Shown here: positions 40,519-50,037 of the stretch, in pieces
Layout: each line of letters begins with the position of its first letter
Numbering within the stretch: the stretch's first letter is position 1
NCBI GenBank assembly: GCA_963710165.1
Contig: CAVPYZ010000004.1
Location: 310,001 to 374,000 of the forward strand
Origin: JACKIP01 sp963710165
Lineage (GTDB): Bacteria; Pseudomonadota; Alphaproteobacteria; Micavibrionales; Micavibrionaceae
DNA length: 64,000 bases
Direction: 5' to 3'
Position numbers and translations under genes: made by a program
The notes under the pieces: generated by a model
Told to the model about the DNA's origin: nothing
Databases searched by the model: none
The model's input: the letters and a program-made list of their open reading frames with translations, nothing else

Positions 40519-41115
40519 CGATGTATAATTCCGCATCAGCGCGGGATTGATATTTCTCATGAAACTGTCAGATATTGGTGGAATAAATTTGGTCCTCTTT
40601 TCTCGAAACAAATAAAGAAAATATCACCGCCGCAGCATTCAAATTGGCGTTGGCACATTGATGAGGTTTTTGTAAAAATTAAAGGCGAGCTTCATTACTT
40701 ATGGCGGGCAGTAGATCATGAAGGAACAGTTCTGGAATGTGTTGTGACAAAGAAAAGAGATAAAAAAGCTGCGCTAAAAGTTTTGAAAAAGCTAATGTCA
40801 CGCTACGGTAGGCCAAAAGAAATTGTCACAGACAAACTCGCATCCTATAAAGCAACTTTGAAAGACATGGGGGCGGCGATATTACAAAACACCGAGCAAT
40901 ATAAGAATAATCAGGTTGAAAACTCCCACCTGCATTTCCGACGACGAGAGAGAGGAATGAACAAGTTTAGATCCATGCACTTTTTACAAAAATTCATCTC
41001 AATCCAATCGTTATTCCTCAACCATTTTAATTATCAACGTCACTTAGAAACACGCCCCACATTTAAAAAATTACGCCAAGGCTCTGTTAATTCTTTGCAG
41101 GAGATGTATGCTTGA
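40519..41115 (+). mobile_element. IS6-family transposase remnant, 5' truncated
   Basis: A frame open from 40519 without a good start reads RGIDISHETVRYWWNKFGP, WRWHIDEVFVKI (first catalytic Asp), HYLWRAVDHEGTVLE, VTDKLASY (second Asp) and NSHLHFRRRERGMNKFRSM (Glu), the DDE pattern of IS6/IS26-like transposases. About the first 50 residues are missing. It ends normally at 41115. No terminal inverted repeats were identified. It sits between the ParB operon and a membrane-protein gene. Confidence 0.8.
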
Positions 41116-41213
41116 TGAAGAAACACGTTGTGCATTTGGAGAAGAGTTCGATCTAATCTGACAGTACTTTAGTAATTAATATGAATTCTGTATGATGCAT
41201 AGTAAGGATTTTA

Positions 41214-41717
41214 ATGCCTATCAAAACTGTAAAAAAAGTTTGGCTGTTGACCAATATTTTATATCTAGCTTTAGTCCTTTTAGCTTTTATAACTATAGAT
41301 TGGTGGTTCTTAAAAGCAGGAAATTTTGATGACGCAAAAATTATTTCTACACGCGCATTCATTTTACCATTCTTTTTAATAAGTATGTTTGCAGTGATTG
41401 CTAATGTAGGTTGCATATACAGAATTAGGCCTTCAAATGTATTTTTGATTATTACTCTGGTATCTTTTTTCCTTATAATACTGTTTTGGGGCTCACTAAA
41501 ATTTGATCGTATAGCCACTCATAAAGCCATTGCGTATTTGACGAATAAAGAGATCTACTTTTGCAAATATTATGCTGAAGGAACTGGTAAAAGTCGAACG
41601 AATTTATACTATTATTCCACTTCTCAAGATTACTGTGAAACATTAATATTAGAAGCGCCACATTACAGAAAAGATTTTGACAAAGCTAAAGACGTACAAA
41701 AAAGATTGAATTCATGA
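41214..41717 (+). CDS. Hypothetical membrane protein
   Basis: 167 aa with three or four hydrophobic segments (about 10-28, 44-66, 74-95) and a charged C-terminal 70 residues containing two cysteines. No family is recognised. It lies between the IS6 remnant and the convergent zinc-uptake genes. Confidence 0.55.
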   Translation: MPIKTVKKVWLLTNILYLALVLLAFITIDWWFLKAGNFDDAKIISTRAFILPFFLISMFAVIANVGCIYRIRPSNVFLIITLVSFFLIILFWGSLKFDRIATHKAIAYLTNKEIYFCKYYAEGTGKSRTNLYYYSTSQDYCETLILEAPHYRKDFDKAKDVQKRLNS

Positions 41718-41793
41718 AAAAGTCATATCAGATATAAATTACTTAAAACTCTATTTAGTATAGTTTGGGTATCCATCGCGATTTTAACAAATC

Positions 41794-42537
41794 TTATTTT
41801 ATCCTACTCAATATAAAAGCAAATAAAGGGTAGCAACAAACGATGGTTGGGCCAGAGGGGAGGTCACTTAAGGTAGAAATTAACAAACCTGTAGCAAATG
41901 ACAAGGCGGCGGTTATGTAGCCGATGTATAATTGTTTTTTACCCTTATGCACGACAGTGGCAAGTGCGGGCAGGATGAGGCTGGCGAATACTAGATAAAC
42001 CCCGACCAATTGAACTGACAGTGTAATGGCGATGGGGAAGACGAGATAAAACAGTTTTGCACGATGCTCTTTCAAACCAAACCACATTGCCAAAATTGCG
42101 GTATAAACAATGCCTGTTGTCATTAATTGTGGCCAGCTTACCCATAGGATTTGTCCGGCGAGCATATCCTGCATATGTTCACCACCATGGGGATCATTGG
42201 CGAGTAAAAGAATGGCAAAAGAGGCCGATATAACAAAAACAGAGCCAATGACGGCTTCCAGATGTTTTGGTGCAGTTTTTTCTAGCCATGCAAAAATTCC
42301 TCCGGCACTTAGCGCGAATAAAAGCGCAGAAAGAATAGGAATGAAACCATAATCCACTTGAAATATGACATGAGCGAAAACAACGCCCAGCGCCGCAATT
42401 TGGGCGATTGCCAGATCGATAAAGATAATGCCGCGCTTTAAAACTTCTTGTCCCAGAGGAACGTGCGTGGAGGCAACAACTAATCCGGCGATAAATGCAG
42501 GGGCTAAAAGCCCCAACATTTCAGGTGATATTATCAT
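41794..42537 (-). CDS. Zinc/metal ABC transporter permease, ZnuB-like
   Basis: 247 aa, about eight membrane helices, ABC-3 family. Starts GLLAPAFIAGLVVASTHVPLG; the coupling-helix region reads RGIIFIDLAIAQIAALG. It imports zinc (or manganese) with the adjacent binding protein; overlap is four bases (ATGA). No ATPase subunit (ZnuC) is encoded in this window, which is unusual. Confidence 0.88.
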   Translation of the reverse strand: MIISPEMLGLLAPAFIAGLVVASTHVPLGQEVLKRGIIFIDLAIAQIAALGVVFAHVIFQVDYGFIPILSALLFALSAGGIFAWLEKTAPKHLEAVIGSVFVISASFAILLLANDPHGGEHMQDMLAGQILWVSWPQLMTTGIVYTAILAMWFGLKEHRAKLFYLVFPIAITLSVQLVGVYLVFASLILPALATVVHKGKKQLYIGYITAALSFATGLLISTLSDLPSGPTIVCCYPLFAFILSRIK

Positions 42538-43439
42538 TTTGAACTTTCATCTAAAAGCATCAGCGTCTCATTGAAAAGGCTTTGCAAGTCTTGCGCTTGA
42601 TCGCTTCCGCCAATTGTAAAGGGTAAATTCAATACTGGAATGCCTGTGCGTTCGGAAAGCCATTTTGCGGCCTTATCATTTTCATAAGGTGCAACAAGTA
42701 TTGCCACGACATCTGCGTCTTTCAAGTTTTGCAATAAATCTTCCAGATGAGATGTAGTTGGCGGCAATCCGGGTTTCGGCTCAAGCGAGGCAATCACATT
42801 CATATCAAGCCAGTCAGTTAAATAATCCCAACTCTTATGATAGACAACCACATTTTGTGATGCGAGATTTTCAGCTTTATATTCCCAAGATTGGATATTT
42901 GATTTCCACTGTCTTTGGAAATTATCCAGATTGCTCTCATAAGCATCACCATTTTCCCTATCAATCAGAAACAAACGCTCTGCTAGAACATTTGCGATTT
43001 CCGATATGTTGTGAGGATTTAGATGAACATGGGGGTTCCCTTCCGGATGCACATGACCCATTGACCGGTCTACGCTTTTCATCACGTTTAGTTTGGGAAC
43101 GAAGTCAGATGCCATCAGCCAGCCAAGTGTGTTTTGTTGAACATCCGGCCCGCCTGCTTTTTGCAAAAAAATCGGCAACCATCCGCTTTCAAGCGCAGCG
43201 CCGCTACAAAACACCAAATCAGCCTTTCGCATTGCGGCGACCAGAGACGGTTTGGCACGCATATAATGCGCGTCTTGGTGGGCTTTTGTCGCCGTATAAA
43301 TTTCAACAAAGTCACCGCCAATTTCTTTAGATAACGACGCCCATTCAGGACTGCACGCAAAAATATTGACTTTTGCAGAGGCGGGAGCTGCGAGTAGCAG
43401 CCCCCATCCCGTAAGAAGAAGATATAAATATTTTTTCAT
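42534..43439 (-). CDS. Zinc/metal ABC transporter substrate-binding protein, ZnuA-like
   Basis: 301 aa with a signal peptide (MKKYLYLLLTGWGLLLAA, cleaved after ASA). Cluster A-1 family. Metal ligand candidates are the His residues in KAHQDAHYM, HVHLNPHN and VYHKSWDY. There is only a short His/Asp stretch (SMGHVHPEGNPH) instead of the long loop of some ZnuA proteins. Located between the porin and the permease. Confidence 0.88.
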   Translation of the reverse strand: MKKYLYLLLTGWGLLLAAPASAKVNIFACSPEWASLSKEIGGDFVEIYTATKAHQDAHYMRAKPSLVAAMRKADLVFCSGAALESGWLPIFLQKAGGPDVQQNTLGWLMASDFVPKLNVMKSVDRSMGHVHPEGNPHVHLNPHNISEIANVLAERLFLIDRENGDAYESNLDNFQRQWKSNIQSWEYKAENLASQNVVVYHKSWDYLTDWLDMNVIASLEPKPGLPPTTSHLEDLLQNLKDADVVAILVAPYENDKAAKWLSERTGIPVLNLPFTIGGSDQAQDLQSLFNETLMLLDESSK

Positions 43440-43450
43440 CGCTTTGATCT

Positions 43451-44831
43451 TTAATATGGGTGTGCGCCATGTGCCCCAAGGCTCATGATATATTGAAGGA
43501 CAATCTGGTCGTCTTCATTGCCGTCTGATAATTCCTCGCGGTTATATTGTGCGCGCAGACGTGAAAACTCGCTGGGTGTCCAATCCACCATTGCGGATAC
43601 TGACCACGGATCATGACCACCATCATCCAACGCGCTATCGGCCAGTGCCGCAGGGACGTCACCCGCATAAAGCTGGCTGTAACGTGCGCCGACACGCCAT
43701 GCAGGTGCGAATTTATAAACACTTTGCGCATACCAGCCGCTTTGGCTATCATCATAGTCTACATCACCGGTTAGGGCGTCTGTGTCATTGTAAACACCGT
43801 CTTCATCACGATGGAAATATTCCCCTTGAAAAGTTAACTCTTGCTGGGCGTTATTGCCGGTCGGGGCATATACAACTCTGGTATCTGCAATATAAAGACC
43901 GCGTTCACCTGTGAAAGTCACCGCATCTTCATTTGCCGAACGTGTGCCTTCCTCGACTTGAAGTGTCGATAGACCAAAACGCCAGCTTGTATTGTCGCCG
44001 ATATCGCCGCCTATGCGTCCGTATGCTGTCCATGATCCTATATCGCTGCCTTCCGCATCGCCGCCTGGGAAATCATTTCCACGATAAACACCGCCGCCAA
44101 TCTCTGAATAGATATTCAGTCGGCAGAACAGCAGAAATCTGAACACCGTCATCATTATAGTTTCCGTTCAAAAACGCACGATTGGTTAATGGGCGATCCG
44201 CAAAGTCATCTGCGTGACAGTGATGGGAATTTAAGTACCCGAGTTCAGAGAAAAAACGTCCGGCTTTTACTTCCAGTCCATAGGGCAGGGACGTTGATGC
44301 GACGTATACTTCCTCAATCTCCACTTCTGTTTCCCCGCCTTCTTCGACAAGGGCGACTGTTGCGCTACCGCGGAACTTGTCATCTACACTGGCGGAAAAG
44401 TTAATTTCGCTTTCCCCGATACCGAAACCTTCTTCACCGCGCTCGGCTTCTTCACCAACGGCAAAGCCTGCAAATTCACTTTCATTCGCAGAGAAGCTTT
44501 GATATTGCCCTTGCAGAATAACGCCAATTTCCGGATTAAAACTATTATCGTTTATACGTCGCGTATCTGTGGCGGGGCGAGGCAACGTATCGGATGCTAT
44601 AACATCATTTGCCGCGGGTTCGATTGATGCAACGGTGCTTGCTGTTTGACTTTGTCGTGTCTGAAGGTTTTGCACCTTATTTTCAAGTTCGGAGATTTTG
44701 CCTTCATAAGCCTGTTTCATTGCGGCAATTTCCGCACGCAAAGCTTGAAGATCCGTATCATCTGCCGCAATCGCAGGAGAGACACCTAGGAGCGCAACCA
44801 CACTGGCTGCTAAATACAGTTTTTTTGACAT
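43451..44831 (-). pseudogene. Outer membrane porin of the zinc locus, frameshifted
   Basis: First frame (from 44831): signal peptide MSKKLYLAASVVALLGVSP, a coiled-coil stretch (about 26-62, LRAEIAAMKQAYEGKISEL), then barrel strands. It leaves frame near 44110, and the second frame carries on from EIGGGVYRGNDFPGG to 43451, ending SLGAHGAHPY. One indel joins both into about 455 aa. N-terminal coiled coil plus barrel is the layout of trimeric porins. Its place 11 bases before the ZnuA-like gene suggests a role in zinc entry across the outer membrane. Confidence 0.8.
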
Positions 44832-44873
44832 GAATATGTCCTTTCTTATCTAAAATTATTTATTTGAATTTGG

Positions 44874-45221
44874 TTAGATAAGAGGGTTTGGCGGCGCGCG
44901 GGAATGATAGGACGTGAAAGAGTCATTGCTGATTTGATCATTCCCTGTTGCAAATGAATCTTGAGACTTTGCAATGGATATGAAAGACGAAATATCTTGA
45001 TCAATAGTGGCAACAGACAGGGATTTTACATGCAAGCAAATCTGGCATTCTTCTGAAGCATTTCGCTTTTGATCATGATCGTCGTGTGACTCATCACTGT
45101 GTTCGTAATGTGACAAGCTGTGATCAGCAAGGTGAACAACATTATGATGCGCAATGGCAATTTGCGCCATCATAATAATGGCGATCAAAAAAGCACTAAC
45201 GCGTTTTGTTGTCGGGGACAT
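44874..45221 (-). CDS. Exported His-rich small protein (DUF2946-like)
   Basis: 115 aa with a signal peptide (about 1-24) and a mature N-terminus rich in His/Asp/Glu (HHNVVHLADHSLSHYEHSD), then CQICLH. The His-rich part probably binds zinc. It lies 40 bases upstream of the porin gene on the same strand, so it most likely heads the zinc operon. Confidence 0.65.
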   Translation of the reverse strand: MSPTTKRVSAFLIAIIMMAQIAIAHHNVVHLADHSLSHYEHSDESHDDHDQKRNASEECQICLHVKSLSVATIDQDISSFISIAKSQDSFATGNDQISNDSFTSYHSRAPPNPLI

Positions 45222-45764
45222 AATTTACTATAAGCCCCGAAAACAAAATAAAATCAAGTCTGAATATAATACCAGATTATTTGGGTCAAAATTCGAATTG
45301 TGATTGCGTTTCTTTTGTGTCTTGATCATAAAAGTTTGAGATCTTTAGCCCTATTGGTCTTGTCAGATTAAAATAAGATTTTTGTAGATATTGTGATATT
45401 TTTGGCCTTATGTCCAAAATTGATCACTTCAAATATTACAAAATTAGTCCTAAAATCATTACAAGAGTACATTTTTTTATTAAATAAACTTGTAAGCACT
45501 TTATGCGCATAAAACAGGGAAAATATTTTTGTTACTGGAGATATAGATAAGCAAGGATGCTCTTGGTACATGGAAAACGTTCGTAGTTTCAAAATTACAA
45601 GTTAAAGTGAAATGTGCGATTAAAATCTTTTATTTACCGTAAGATAAACTATTAGATTTATTATCAAATTTTACCACAAAGAAACTACATTTTTTACCAC
45701 TGGAAAACACAAATTTCACCACTATAGCTTGTCTGAACGCATAAATAATGCTTAACTTAAGGCT
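45222..45764. other. Intergenic region with three spaced direct repeats
   Basis: About 540 AT-rich bases holding the divergent promoters of the zinc operon and the ATPase pseudogene. The only clear structure is the repeat set at 45669-45722, listed separately. I did not find a convincing Zur box. Confidence 0.4.
45669..45722 (+). promoter_or_regulatory. Three direct repeats TTT(T/C)ACCAC upstream of the ATPase gene
   Basis: TTTTACCAC at 45669 and 45692 and TTTCACCAC at 45714 are spaced 23 and 22 bases apart, about two helical turns, and end 43 bases before the ATPase start. Even phasing suggests a cooperative operator or UP-like site. Confidence 0.4.
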
Positions 45765-47012
45765 ATGTATAGAAGAAATATCACAGATTTTGTTATTCAA
45801 GCCTTAGAAGACACGCCCGTTATTTTAGTAAATGGAGCCCGTCAGACAGGCAAAAGTACACTCTGCAACAAAATAATCGAAGAGGGGGCTTTTAAGGGGA
45901 AATTCGTTACTATGGATGATCCGGCCACTTTGCTAGCTGCTCAAAAAGACTCTTTTGGGTTTTTTGGAAGACTTGGGCAAACACGTCATTATTGACGAGG
46001 TTCAAAGAACACCTGAGCTGTTTTTACCCATAAAAAAACTCGTGATTCAGATAGAAAGGGCAGACGCATTATATTAACGGGCTCTGCCAATGTAATGATG
46101 CTGCCCAAAGTAGGAGACTCGCTTGCTGGGCGTATAGAAATTCAGAATCTTATGGCCACTTTCTCAAGACGAAATTCAGGGCAAAAGATCAAACTTTTTC
46201 GAATACTCTTGTTGATACCAGTCAGAAGTTTGCTGCCTCAAATGTCACATGGAAAGATACAGCGGCCAGAATGAGGATAGGGGGCTATCCTGAGTTTGAT
46301 AGCCCGCAGCTCTTCATCCAGACGCAATAAATGGTTTGCCGATTACCTCACGGCTATTTTACAAAAAGATATTAGAGAGTTGGCCAATATCGAAGGACTA
46401 ACAGAGATTCCCAATATTCTCAAACTGATCGCCACCGAGAGTAGGCAGTACCATCAATATGTCGGATATATCACGGCTGTCCGGTGTTAAAAACACGACT
46501 TTGAAACGCTATGTCTCTTCTTCAAGAGTACATATCTTTCTGATCGTCAATATTCCCGCATGGACAAAAAACGCAGAAGGAGCGTTTGTAAATTCGCAAG
46601 GTTTATCTGGAACGATACAGGGCTTCTCAATCAATTCTCTGATCGGACAGGAAGACGGATAGCTTCCTAAAGCAAAGAAGCAATGCCGGCGCTTATTTAG
46701 AGAACTTCATTGTGATGGAGCTTTTAAAGCAGCAAGTTGGTCTGGAGATGTCTCTCAAGCCTTATCATTTCAGTATTCATAAAGGTTCGGAGGTTGATCT
46801 GGTTTTAGAAGACAGGACAGGGGGATTATTTGGCATCGAGATCAAATCAGCCGCTTCGCTTCAAGGCAGTGATTTTAACGGTTTGGGAAAATTATCCGAA
46901 CTAGCTGGAAAGAAATTTAAGCGCGGGATTGTTCTTTTACACTGGAGAGCAATATCTAGGCGGATTTGGTGATAACCTTCAAGCTGTGCCAATTTCTGCC
47001 GTGTGGTCCTAA
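45765..47012 (+). pseudogene. AAA ATPase with DUF4143 domain, many frameshifts
   Basis: Begins MYRRNITDFVIQALEDTPVI with Walker A NGARQTGKST. The expected sequence then appears piecewise in changing frames: HVIIDEVQRTPELFLPIKK, IILTGSANVMMLPKVGD, SLAGRIEIQ, NKWFADYLTAILQKDIRELA, LSGVKNTTLKRYVS and EVDLVLEDRTGGLFGIEIK to PISAVWS at 47012. At least five indels break it. A second gene of this family lies at 34388; the two are not close copies. Confidence 0.75.
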
Positions 47013-47089
47013 TCGGATAGTATTGATTTTAGGAAAATAGCGCCTCGTCACTATTACGACAGTATCTTTTATGATAATCTACCTCAAAT

Positions 47090-47474
47090 GATGATGATAT
47101 ATATGGCTACTTTTCGACCCGGTAGTGTCGAAAAGCTTAACGTAACTTTAAAAAACGTATAAAGAAAGGGCGTGATCCTTTACCAAAGTTATCGTCATGT
47201 ACTACAGACCCAAATGGTGAGAAAGTTGATGGGCATTATCAATTAAGTTACGAAAGATTTGAGCCGTGTGATGATGGTTATGTATTAAGAGAGCAACGGT
47301 AAGGATATCGGGCTGCACGGGGGTTATGTTATAGAGCGCAATGCGCCCCACAACAATATCAGGAAAACTAGCAATTACAGGTGTGAGAATTATCAAGCTG
47401 TAATCCGGCCAAAACCTCATTTTGTTAAAATGTGGGTTGACGGAGCGTATTTAGGACAATATTTTTATCAGTAA
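47090..47474 (+). pseudogene. Remnant of a secreted or hypothetical protein gene
   Basis: Coherent peptide pieces occur in shifting frames: KKGRDPLPKLSSCTTDPNG, YQLSYERFEPCDDGYV, GKDIGLHGGYVIERNA and finally YQAVIRPKPHFVKMWVDG to the stop at 47474. The pieces read like one protein of about 125 aa with cysteines. No family is recognised. Confidence 0.35.
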
Positions 47475-47572
47475 AGATTCTAAAATTTCATACTTTCTTG
47501 TTTTTTTAGAATATATTTTTAGAATATATTAAGGTGAAAATGTTATTCTTGAATTTAAAGAGGAAAAGTAGT

Positions 47573-47743
47573 ATGAGCAAACAGACCAATTACCATATTG
47601 TTGGGGGGGTAAACACTCCTTTCCGTCTAGCGAAAACTCTTTGCTTAGCGTCTAGGCTTACTATTTCTGCTCAATGTCTCTATTGCCCCAGTTTCTAGCG
47701 CAAGAAGCTAATTCATCTACCTCCAAAAACCGAAATTATCCAG
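47573..47743 (+). pseudogene. Remnant of a small exported protein
   Basis: An ATG at 47573 starts MSKQTNYHIVGG; one frame later gives a signal-peptide-like LLFLLNVSIAPVSS and another continues AQEANSSTSKNRNYPE to a stop just before 47745. Two frame changes are needed. It precedes the small gene and the DGR target gene, so it may belong to the same transcript. Confidence 0.3.
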
Positions 47744-47744
47744 A

Positions 47745-47933
47745 ATGAAGAAGTCCGGAACCGTCAGTATTGTTATTGACGGTAAAACCGTTGGCTTTTT
47801 CACCAAGGACGGTTTCCATGTTTTGGGTGATATTACATACAGCGGCACAATCAGGGATGCCGGCGGTGACAATGTTCAAAAAATAATTGATGAAAATCAA
47901 GGCAGCGGGGGCGTGGATGAAGAAAATCAATAA
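47745..47933 (+). CDS. Small hypothetical protein upstream of the DGR target
   Basis: 62 aa, starting MKKSGTVSIVIDGKTVGFF, Gly- and Asp-rich, acidic at the end. Its stop overlaps the start of the target gene (ATG 47920) by 14 bases, suggesting coupled translation. The sequence could also be an N-terminal part of a target-protein unit set off by a frameshift. Confidence 0.35.
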   Translation: MKKSGTVSIVIDGKTVGFFTKDGFHVLGDITYSGTIRDAGGDNVQKIIDENQGSGGVDEENQ

Positions 47934-49216
47934 GCCTCTTTTACTTGCATTTTTACTTTTTGCTTTAATGCTGGCGCCAGCCTATGCTCAGGACAGCTGC
48001 GCCCGGCGATTCATGTACGGGGTGAAGATGGAAGTCTTGTATTAAGCGGCGGGCCGGAGATTTCAGGTGCACGGGACATTTGTTAATTGTAATGGAGCGA
48101 AGTTGGATTAAAGTCTTTAGTTTTGATACATCAGGCGTGATACAGCCACAATTTACCAATACGGGCTCTTGTAGCGATGGGCAGGTCTTAACTTATAATG
48201 CTGCATCGGGTGGCATGACCTGCGGAGTAACAGATACTATCAACCCTATCTGGATTACGCCAGCTGGCATCATTGCAACAACCACAATCAATCTGGCAAT
48301 TTCTGAAGTTGTGGCCGCCAGTGATGAAAGCGGTTCACCGACCTATCAAAAAGTATCAGGCGCGGGATGGTTGAATGTGGCGACCAACGGAACAATTACA
48401 GGATCTGCGCCCTCTGGCAGCGGGACATTTTCGGTTGTTGTTCGCGCAACGGATGGTTCGGGGAATACGGCCGACCGCACGTTTGATATCGTTGTAATGG
48501 GCGGAACAGGCCCTGCGGGATGTATCAACCCTGGGGATTTGTGTGCGGATGATACGCTCTATGTTGGGCTATCGCCTGATGGGGATGTCGATTACTTCAC
48601 GACACAAGCCAGCGTGGACAGTTTTAGGGATGGGAACTTTGATGGGAATGCAGACGAATTTGCCTTTAACGACGATACATTAAATTGGCTCGATGTCTCC
48701 GGCTTAACGAACTGTGATAATGTGCAATCCACTTGTCGAACAGGACAATCAAACACAAACACACTAATCGCGGCAGATTTTGCCACAACGACGCCAGGTC
48801 AGGATATTCACGAGGCTGCGTTGGCGTGTCATTGTTTGGGGGAAACGCATGCAAATGCACCAAATGGTGTTGTGCCGAGCGAATGTTCAGGTGATCCGGT
48901 CGGCACGAACGGCACACAGGGGCATGGTTATGATGATTGGTATTTACCATCAATTGCGGAACTAGATGTGATGTATGTGAACTTGTTTTCGCCTGGGGAT
49001 ACGGACAACCCGACCTATCAGGACGGCGTTGGCGGCGGGGATGGTGTAGATGCAGCCAATGACGGTCCGGCAGCTGGAAGCTTCGTGATGAACAGTTATT
49101 GGTCGTCCTCCGAGCGCATCAACTCCGATGCTTGGCGCGTCAATTTCATCGCCGGCCAATACTTCTCTAACGGTAAGAACAATCCTGGCTTCTATGTCCG
49201 ATGCGTCCGAAAATAA
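47920..49216 (+). pseudogene. DGR target protein (secreted, Ig-like plus DUF1566/C-type-lectin-like), 5' end frameshifted
   Basis: ATG 47920 begins a signal peptide (MKKINKPLLLAFLLFALML, cleavage after AYA). Between 47990 and 48110 the sense moves among frames (EDGSLVLSGGPEISGA, FVNCNGAK, then WIKVFSFDTSGVIQPQF), needing two or three one-base corrections. From 48105 on the frame is clean. A putative Ig-like (He_PIG-type) domain covers SEVVAASDESGSPTYQK to TADRTFDIVV. The C-terminal DUF1566 domain has GYDDWYLPSIAEL, SYWSSSER and ends YVRCVRK at 49216. The variable repeat is its last 38 codons, the position where DGR targets place ligand-contact residues of the C-type lectin fold. Confidence 0.8.
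49096..49209 (+). repeat. DGR variable repeat (VR)
   Basis: 114 bases at the 3' end of the target gene. Flanks match the template repeat exactly: 23 bases at 49096-49118 and 15 bases at 49195-49209 (TGTCCGATGCGTCCG, the initiation-of-homing type end). Between them most differences fall where the template has A. VR is 6 bases (two codons) longer than the template. Confidence 0.88.
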
Positions 49217-49280
49217 ATTATTCAATCATATAATTATTTCTTTTTCGCAAAGCGCGATTTTAAATGTCTTAAAGTAGGTC

Positions 49281-49661
49281 ATGGCTCAATATCAACATCT
49301 TCCAATTTATAAACTAACATATGATATTTTACTACGAATCATGCAGGTTACAAAGGATTTTCCAAGAGAATACAAATATACTTTGGGACAAAAATTAAAA
49401 GAAGAAACAACCGAATTAATCGTTCTGATTTATCGGGCAAATAGCACAAAAGACAAAGTACGCCATATAGATGAGATTATTGAACGAGTTCATCTTGTCC
49501 AGCTTTTAAAGAGATTGTGCCATGATATGCGAATATTACAGCGCAAGCATTATGCTGATTTAACAGAGAAAACAGATTCACTCGCAAGACAGGCGCAAGG
49601 TTGGCGAAAAGCGAGTAAAAAGAATTCAGGGAAGGATGAGCCAGAACAAAAAGTAGCGTAA
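49281..49661 (+). CDS. avd: DGR accessory variability protein, Avd-like (four-helix bundle)
   Basis: 126 aa, strongly helical, with a basic Lys-rich tail (ASKKNSGKDEPEQKVA). It belongs to the 23S rRNA intervening-sequence / Avd four-helix-bundle superfamily: IYKLTYDILLRIMQVTKDF, LGQKLKEETTELIVLIYRA and LLKRLCHDMRIL. In the Bordetella phage DGR, Avd binds the reverse transcriptase and template RNA and is required for cDNA synthesis. Its location between the target gene and template repeat is the standard DGR order. Intact. Confidence 0.88.
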   Translation: MAQYQHLPIYKLTYDILLRIMQVTKDFPREYKYTLGQKLKEETTELIVLIYRANSTKDKVRHIDEIIERVHLVQLLKRLCHDMRILQRKHYADLTEKTDSLARQAQGWRKASKKNSGKDEPEQKVA

Positions 49662-49776
49662 TCAAGATGGTTTATCTTGTGGCTCTTTTTGGTGAGTGTA
49701 TTTATCTCGGGTAGTGACGCTTGGTATATATCAAGCAAAGAAGATGTATGGTTTTATATCAAATCATATTGAAGAT

Positions 49777-49821
49777 AAAAATCCCGAAACCTGCCTTTAA
49801 GGGGCAGGTTTCGGGATTTTT
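49777..49821 (+). terminator. Very strong hairpin terminator between avd and TR
   Basis: AAAATCCCGAAACCTGCC (49777-49794) pairs perfectly with the arm 49803-49820, loop of eight bases, and the 3' arm ends in five T. It separates the target-avd transcript from the template repeat and reverse transcriptase, so TR RNA needs its own promoter or readthrough. The symmetric A and T runs let it work on both strands. Confidence 0.8.
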
Positions 49822-49877
49822 GATCAAAAGATCGCTGCCGAAACGACGGAAGTTCGTCATTGAGACGGGACGAGCAA

Positions 49878-49985
49878 TTATTGGTCGTCCTCCGAGCGCA
49901 ACAACAACAATGCGTGGCGCCTCAATTTCAATGACGGCAACCACAACAACAATAAGGACAATAACAACAATGTCCGATGCGTCCG
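49878..49985 (+). repeat. DGR template repeat (TR)
   Basis: 108 bases, rich in AAC/AAT codons. In the target's frame it would read YWSSSERNNNNAWRLNF and then many Asn codons before VRCVR. Asn codons (AAC/AAT) are the preferred TR codons because adenine mutagenesis reaches the most amino acids. It starts 57 bases after the terminator and ends 52 bases before the reverse transcriptase start. Confidence 0.9.
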
Positions 49986-50037
49986 GAGTTGGAAATCCTT
50001 CCCTGAATACTATTAGAGAGAATGGGCAAATTAAATA

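Noticed and set aside
45222..45300. Zur box before the zinc operon (GAATATAATACCAGATTAT region)
   Set aside because: Symmetry is too poor to call a binding site.
49777..49821. Hairpin as the DGR cruciform that follows the VR
   Set aside because: It lies before the TR, 570 bases after the VR; it fits a terminator better.
49898..49974. AAC/AAT-rich tract as a simple microsatellite or low-complexity repeat
   Set aside because: Its flanks match the 3' end of the target gene exactly and its codon frame is kept, so it is the DGR template repeat.
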